Positions 5,460 to 9,401 of a DNA stretch of 9,401 bases are shown in pieces. The stretch covers positions 1-9,401 of the forward strand of contig JAJKJG010000169.1 in NCBI GenBank assembly GCA_021154065.1, written 5' to 3'. The position numbers were made by a program, and so were the translations under genes. How positions within the stretch are numbered: the stretch's first letter is position 1; every line of letters starts with the position of its first letter. The notes under the pieces are model-generated. The model saw only the letters and a program-made list of their open reading frames with translations. It had not been told where the DNA came from and did not search any database. Source of the DNA: Methylobacterium sp. GTDB taxonomy: Bacteria; Pseudomonadota; Alphaproteobacteria; Rhizobiales; Beijerinckiaceae.

Positions 5460-6626
5460 CTACCGCGCCGCCGTGCGCAGGCCTTCCGGCGCGCCGCTGA
5501 GCTTGATCTCGCCGGTGACCTTCAGGGTCTTGCCATCGAAGGCGAGCACCGAGAGCGACTTCTCGACCATGTTCTGCGCGAGGAGGGTTTTGCCGTCGCG
5601 GCTCCAGGCGATGCCTTGGCTCCATTTGCCGATCCGCGCCTCGGCGACCTTGGTCAGCGTGGTGCCGTTGACGCCGAACACGGCCGCGAGGCTCGCCTCG
5701 CCGTAGAAGGGGTGGTTCGGCGGCCGGTTCGAGCCGTCCTGCGCCGTCACGGCGACGAAGCCGCCGTCGTCCGAGAACGCCACGGCCTCGACGATCTGTC
5801 CGACGTCGATCGTGTGCACGATGCGCGGCGCCTTGCCCTTCAGGTCGATGACGTTGATGGTGTCGATGTCGCCGGTGCCGCCGCCCTGGTTCACGACGAC
5901 CGCGACGTCGCCCTTGGGGCTGATCTCGATCGCGTAGGGACGGATGCCGCCGGTCATGGTGCGCTTCGTGTCCTCGACCTTGGTGCCCTCGACCGACAGC
6001 ACCGAGATCTTGTGGTCGCCGTCGCGGGTGACGAGGGCCGTCTTGCCGTCAGGCGAGAACGCGACGCTCGACGGCCCTGAGGTCTTGTTGCCGAAATCGA
6101 CCTTGCCGGCCGCGGTCACCGTTTTCCCCGAGATGGTCAGCACCGACACCGTGCCCTCGCCGCGGTTTGCGACGAGAGCGAGATTGCCGGCGCGGTTCAT
6201 GCCGATGCCGGCGGGCGCGAGGCCGAGCTCGAGGGTCGCGATCACGGCCGGCGGGTTCGCCTTCAGGTCGATGACCGAGAGCCGGTTGTCGGCGACGAGC
6301 TTCTTCGGGTCGGCCGGATCGAGCTTCTGGTTCGAGGACACGAGGGCTAGTCCCTCGTCCGGCGTGATGGCGACGTTCTGCGGCGGCCCGACGACGCTCG
6401 ACGGCGCCTTGACCTCGCCCACGACCTTCGGCGGCGAGGCGGAAAGATCGATGACGGTGACCGTGTCCTCGGCAGGGTTCTCCGGCACGGTGTTGACGCC
6501 GTTCACCAGCACGGCCTTGTTGTCGTTCGACGACACCGCGAGCTGCGCGGCGGTCGAAAACGCGAATAGCGGCAGCGCCGCAAGCGCGGCACCGAGCCCG
6601 GCCGCGCGCGAGATCCGAAGCCTCAT
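5460..6626 (-). CDS. Exported YVTN/YncE-like beta-propeller protein
   Basis: A 388-residue protein with an N-terminal signal peptide: basic MRLRISR, a hydrophobic stretch to about residue 24, and probable cleavage near residue 27, placing it in the periplasm. The rest is a repeated beta-propeller. Seven blade motifs recur at about 40-60 residue spacing: TVTVIDL (55), RLSVIDL (115), TVSVLTI (159), KISVLSV (206), TINVIDL (256), LAAVFGV (313) and LSVLAF (358). This is consistent with a seven-bladed fold. Such proteins act as binding scaffolds, lactonase-like enzymes or companions of periplasmic redox proteins; I see no catalytic signature, so function is open. The start at 6626 is firmly supported by GGGAGG five bases upstream. 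It lies 115 bases downstream of ccr on the same strand and could be expressed from the ccr promoter. Confidence 0.8.
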   Translation of the reverse strand: MRLRISRAAGLGAALAALPLFAFSTAAQLAVSSNDNKAVLVNGVNTVPENPAEDTVTVIDLSASPPKVVGEVKAPSSVVGPPQNVAITPDEGLALVSSNQKLDPADPKKLVADNRLSVIDLKANPPAVIATLELGLAPAGIGMNRAGNLALVANRGEGTVSVLTISGKTVTAAGKVDFGNKTSGPSSVAFSPDGKTALVTRDGDHKISVLSVEGTKVEDTKRTMTGGIRPYAIEISPKGDVAVVVNQGGGTGDIDTINVIDLKGKAPRIVHTIDVGQIVEAVAFSDDGGFVAVTAQDGSNRPPNHPFYGEASLAAVFGVNGTTLTKVAEARIGKWSQGIAWSRDGKTLLAQNMVEKSLSVLAFDGKTLKVTGEIKLSGAPEGLRTAAR

Positions 6627-6741
6627 GGAATCCTCCCAGCGTGCGCTTTGACGGCGCGGCGCCGCGTTGATCGCGGCTCGCCCTCAGCATGGGTCATGCG
6701 AGCTCGACTGTCGACCCGTCAGGCCGCCTTTACGCGCATCT
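6627..6741. other. Spacer between ccr and the propeller gene
   Basis: These 115 bases contain short GC-rich palindromic stretches around 6650-6675 but no hairpin followed by a T-run. I see neither a clear terminator for ccr nor a convincing promoter for the propeller gene, so co-transcription remains possible. The GGGAGG ribosome binding site of the propeller gene lies at 6632-6637. Confidence 0.4.
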
Positions 6742-8031
<1,290 letters not shown>

Positions 8032-8078
8032 GGAGTGGCCTCGCTCGGATCGGAGTTCTGGTGAGACTACCGGCGCCG

Positions 8079-8092
8079 ATGCTGCATCGCAA
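8079..8092. promoter_or_regulatory. Shared EMC-pathway box upstream of ccr (PhaR-like operator candidate)
   Basis: ATGCTGCATCGCAA on the plus strand, with core CTGC-ATC-GCA. It differs from the ecm box at one of 14 positions. It lies 47 bases upstream of the ccr start, farther than the boxes at mcd and ecm, as expected for a different leader length. The CTGC-N3-GCAA core matches the PhaR consensus at 7 of 8 fixed bases. Identity of the regulator is inferred. Confidence 0.5.
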
Positions 8093-8347
8093 CATCGACG
8101 TTCGGACAACGCGCAAGCTCCCGGCCCGGTTCGCCCTGCCGCTTCGGCGCTGGCCGGCCTCCTGCGGCAACGGTACAGCGACCGCGGTCGAGGGGGAACG
8201 GCATGGCCCGACGGGCGCGGTGGATTCGGCGCTTGGCTTATCGCATCCCTGGCTTTCGAGGCAGGGCAGGCCAAGGAGAACAGGCTGACGCCCGCATGCC
8301 GGCGCTCGGGCAGACGACCTGCTTTACCTCCGGCACGCGGACCGACC

Positions 8348-8376
8348 GTGACGGAGGCGGAACGCTCAGCTACCAT
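8348..8376 (+). promoter_or_regulatory. Candidate sigma70-type promoter of ecm
   Basis: GTGACG (8348-8353) and TACCAT (8371-8376) are separated by 17 bases, each matching 4 of 6 consensus positions. Predicted transcription starts near 8383, inside the box at 8375-8388, so a bound protein would block initiation. The arrangement parallels the candidate mcd promoter. Confidence 0.35.
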
Positions 8377-8388
8377 GCTGCATTGCAA
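8375..8388 (+). promoter_or_regulatory. Shared EMC-pathway box upstream of ecm (PhaR-like operator candidate)
   Basis: ATGCTGCATTGCAA, with core CTGC-ATT-GCA. It ends 18 bases before the ecm start, against 17 bases at mcd, and has the same orientation relative to the gene. It overlaps the candidate -10 element by two bases and covers the predicted transcription start. Confidence 0.5.
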
Positions 8389-8406
8389 AAGGGCGGCGGC
8401 AGCGCG

Positions 8407-9401
8407 ATGAGAGAGCGGATGGAAGACACCGGCCCGAAGCGCGACAAGCCCTGGATCTTCCGCACCTATGCGGGGCACTCGACGGCGGCGGATTCGAACG
8501 CGCTCTACCGCTCGAACCTGTCGCGCGGCCAGACCGGGCTGTCGGTCGCCTTCGACCTGCCGACGCAGACCGGCTACGACCCCGACCACGAGCTTTCCCG
8601 CGGCGAGGTCGGCAAGGTCGGCGTCTCGATCGCCCATATCGGCGACATGCGGGCGCTGTTCGACGCCATCCCGCTCGAGACCATGAACACCTCGATGACG
8701 ATCAACGCGACGGCGCCGTGGCTGCTCGCGCTCTACATCGCGGTCGCGGACGAGCAGGGCGCGCCGCGCTCAGGCCTTCAGGGCACGACCCAGAACGACA
8801 TCGTCAAGGAATATCTCTCCCGCGGCACCTACGTCTTCCCGCCGGCGCCCTCGATGCGGCTGACCAAGGACGTGATCCTGTTCACGACCGGCGAGATGCC
8901 GAAGTGGAACCCGATGAACGTCTGCTCCTACCATCTGCAGGAGGCAGGCGCGACGCCGGTCCAGGAGCTGTCCTTCGCGCTCGCGACCGCCTGCGCCGTG
9001 CTCGACACCGTGCGCGCGTCGGGCGGGATCGAGGACAAGACCTTTGCGGAGGCGGCCGGCCGCATCTCTTTCTTCGTCAACGCCGGGCTGCGCTTCGTCA
9101 CCGAGATCTGCAAGATGCGCGCCTTCGCGGCGCTGTGGGACGAGATCCTCAACGAGCGCTACGGCATCGACGACCCGAAGAAGCGCATCTTCCGCTACGG
9201 CGTGCAGGTGAACTCGCTCGGCCTGACCGAGCCGCAGCCCGAGAACAACGTCCACCGCATCCTGCTCGAGATGCTCGCCGTGACGCTGTCGAGGAATGCC
9301 CGCGCCCGCGCCGTGCAGCTGCCGGCCTGGAACGAGGCCCTTGGCCTGCCGCGCCCCTGGGACCAGCAATGGTCGCTGCGCATGCAGCAGATCCTCGCCT
9401 A
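8407..9401 (+). CDS. ecm: Ethylmalonyl-CoA mutase, N-terminal part (runs off the right edge)
   Basis: Coenzyme B12-dependent mutase converting (2R)-ethylmalonyl-CoA to (2S)-methylsuccinyl-CoA in the cytoplasm; called meaA in Methylobacterium. 331 codons are visible without a stop, about half of the expected 660-690 residues. They cover most of the substrate-binding TIM barrel; the C-terminal B12 domain lies outside. Family landmarks are KPWIFRTYAGHSTA (14-27), GQTGLSVAFDLPTQTGYD (41-58), MNTSMTINATAPW (93-105), GTTQNDIVKEYLSRGTY (126-142), NPMNVCSYHLQEAGATPVQE (168-187) and RYGVQVNSLGLTEPQPENNV (263-282). They fit Ecm better than methylmalonyl-CoA or isobutyryl-CoA mutase, and divergent ccr confirms it. 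The ATG at 8407 is chosen; the ATG at 8419 is an equally good alternative, and both have weak ribosome binding sites. Confidence 0.95.
   Translation, partial: MRERMEDTGPKRDKPWIFRTYAGHSTAADSNALYRSNLSRGQTGLSVAFDLPTQTGYDPDHELSRGEVGKVGVSIAHIGDMRALFDAIPLETMNTSMTINATAPWLLALYIAVADEQGAPRSGLQGTTQNDIVKEYLSRGTYVFPPAPSMRLTKDVILFTTGEMPKWNPMNVCSYHLQEAGATPVQELSFALATACAVLDTVRASGGIEDKTFAEAAGRISFFVNAGLRFVTEICKMRAFAALWDEILNERYGIDDPKKRIFRYGVQVNSLGLTEPQPENNVHRILLEMLAVTLSRNARARAVQLPAWNEALGLPRPWDQQWSLRMQQILA

Larger units (their letters stand above)
8032..8406. promoter_or_regulatory. Divergent ccr-ecm regulatory region
   Basis: A 375-base gene-free region between the two divergent pathway genes. It contains two copies of the shared box, one near each gene, and a candidate promoter for ecm. 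No credible small gene is seen; frames open across it give low-complexity arginine- and proline-rich translations. A ccr promoter must lie between about 8060 and 8120. TTGCGA within the ccr-side box (8092-8087 on the minus strand), 17 bases before TAGTCT, is possible but poor. Confidence 0.75.

Noticed and set aside
8061..8288. A possible small plus-strand gene in the ccr-ecm gap
   Set aside because: It has no ribosome binding site, contains the regulatory box near its start, and its translation is Arg/Pro-rich with no features.

Overview
The window is a GC-rich stretch of an alphaproteobacterial chromosome, most likely from the Hyphomicrobiales (Methylobacterium/Salinarimonas/Beijerinckiaceae-like). 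The evidence is strong GC bias at third codon positions, weak or absent Shine-Dalgarno sites, and three marker enzymes of the ethylmalonyl-CoA pathway whose proteins resemble Methylobacterium and Rhodobacter homologues. The assignment comes from recognising the families; no search was run.

Layout. On the minus strand, reading right to left from 2929 to 1, are an amidase-signature hydrolase, a DMT/EamA ten-helix transporter and the N-terminal part of methylsuccinyl-CoA dehydrogenase (mcd), which runs off the left edge. Next comes a 440-base gene-free interval (2930-3369) filled with repeats: one copy of a 42-bp direct repeat and a roughly 320-bp MITE-like inverted-repeat element with hairpins. 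Plus-strand genes follow: a YihY/BrkB-type membrane protein (3370-4284) and a zinc alcohol dehydrogenase (4361-5416). On the minus strand come a secreted beta-propeller protein (5460-6626) and crotonyl-CoA carboxylase/reductase (ccr, 6742-8031). A 375-base divergent regulatory region separates ccr from the start of ethylmalonyl-CoA mutase (ecm/meaA, 8407 to the right edge).

How it works together. Ccr makes ethylmalonyl-CoA from crotonyl-CoA, CO2 and NADPH. Ecm rearranges ethylmalonyl-CoA (after epimerisation) to methylsuccinyl-CoA, and Mcd oxidises that to mesaconyl-CoA. These are three consecutive committed stages of acetyl-CoA assimilation without isocitrate lyase. The most interesting observation is a shared box, ATGCTGCAYYGCA, found just upstream of all three genes. 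At mcd and ecm it lies 17-18 bases before the start codon and overlaps a candidate -10 element. It has a CTGC-N3-GCA core close to the CTGC-N3/4-GCAG site known for the polyhydroxybutyrate regulator PhaR. I infer a common operator linking the pathway to acetoacetyl-CoA/PHB status. The five genes between mcd and ccr have no evident role in the pathway.
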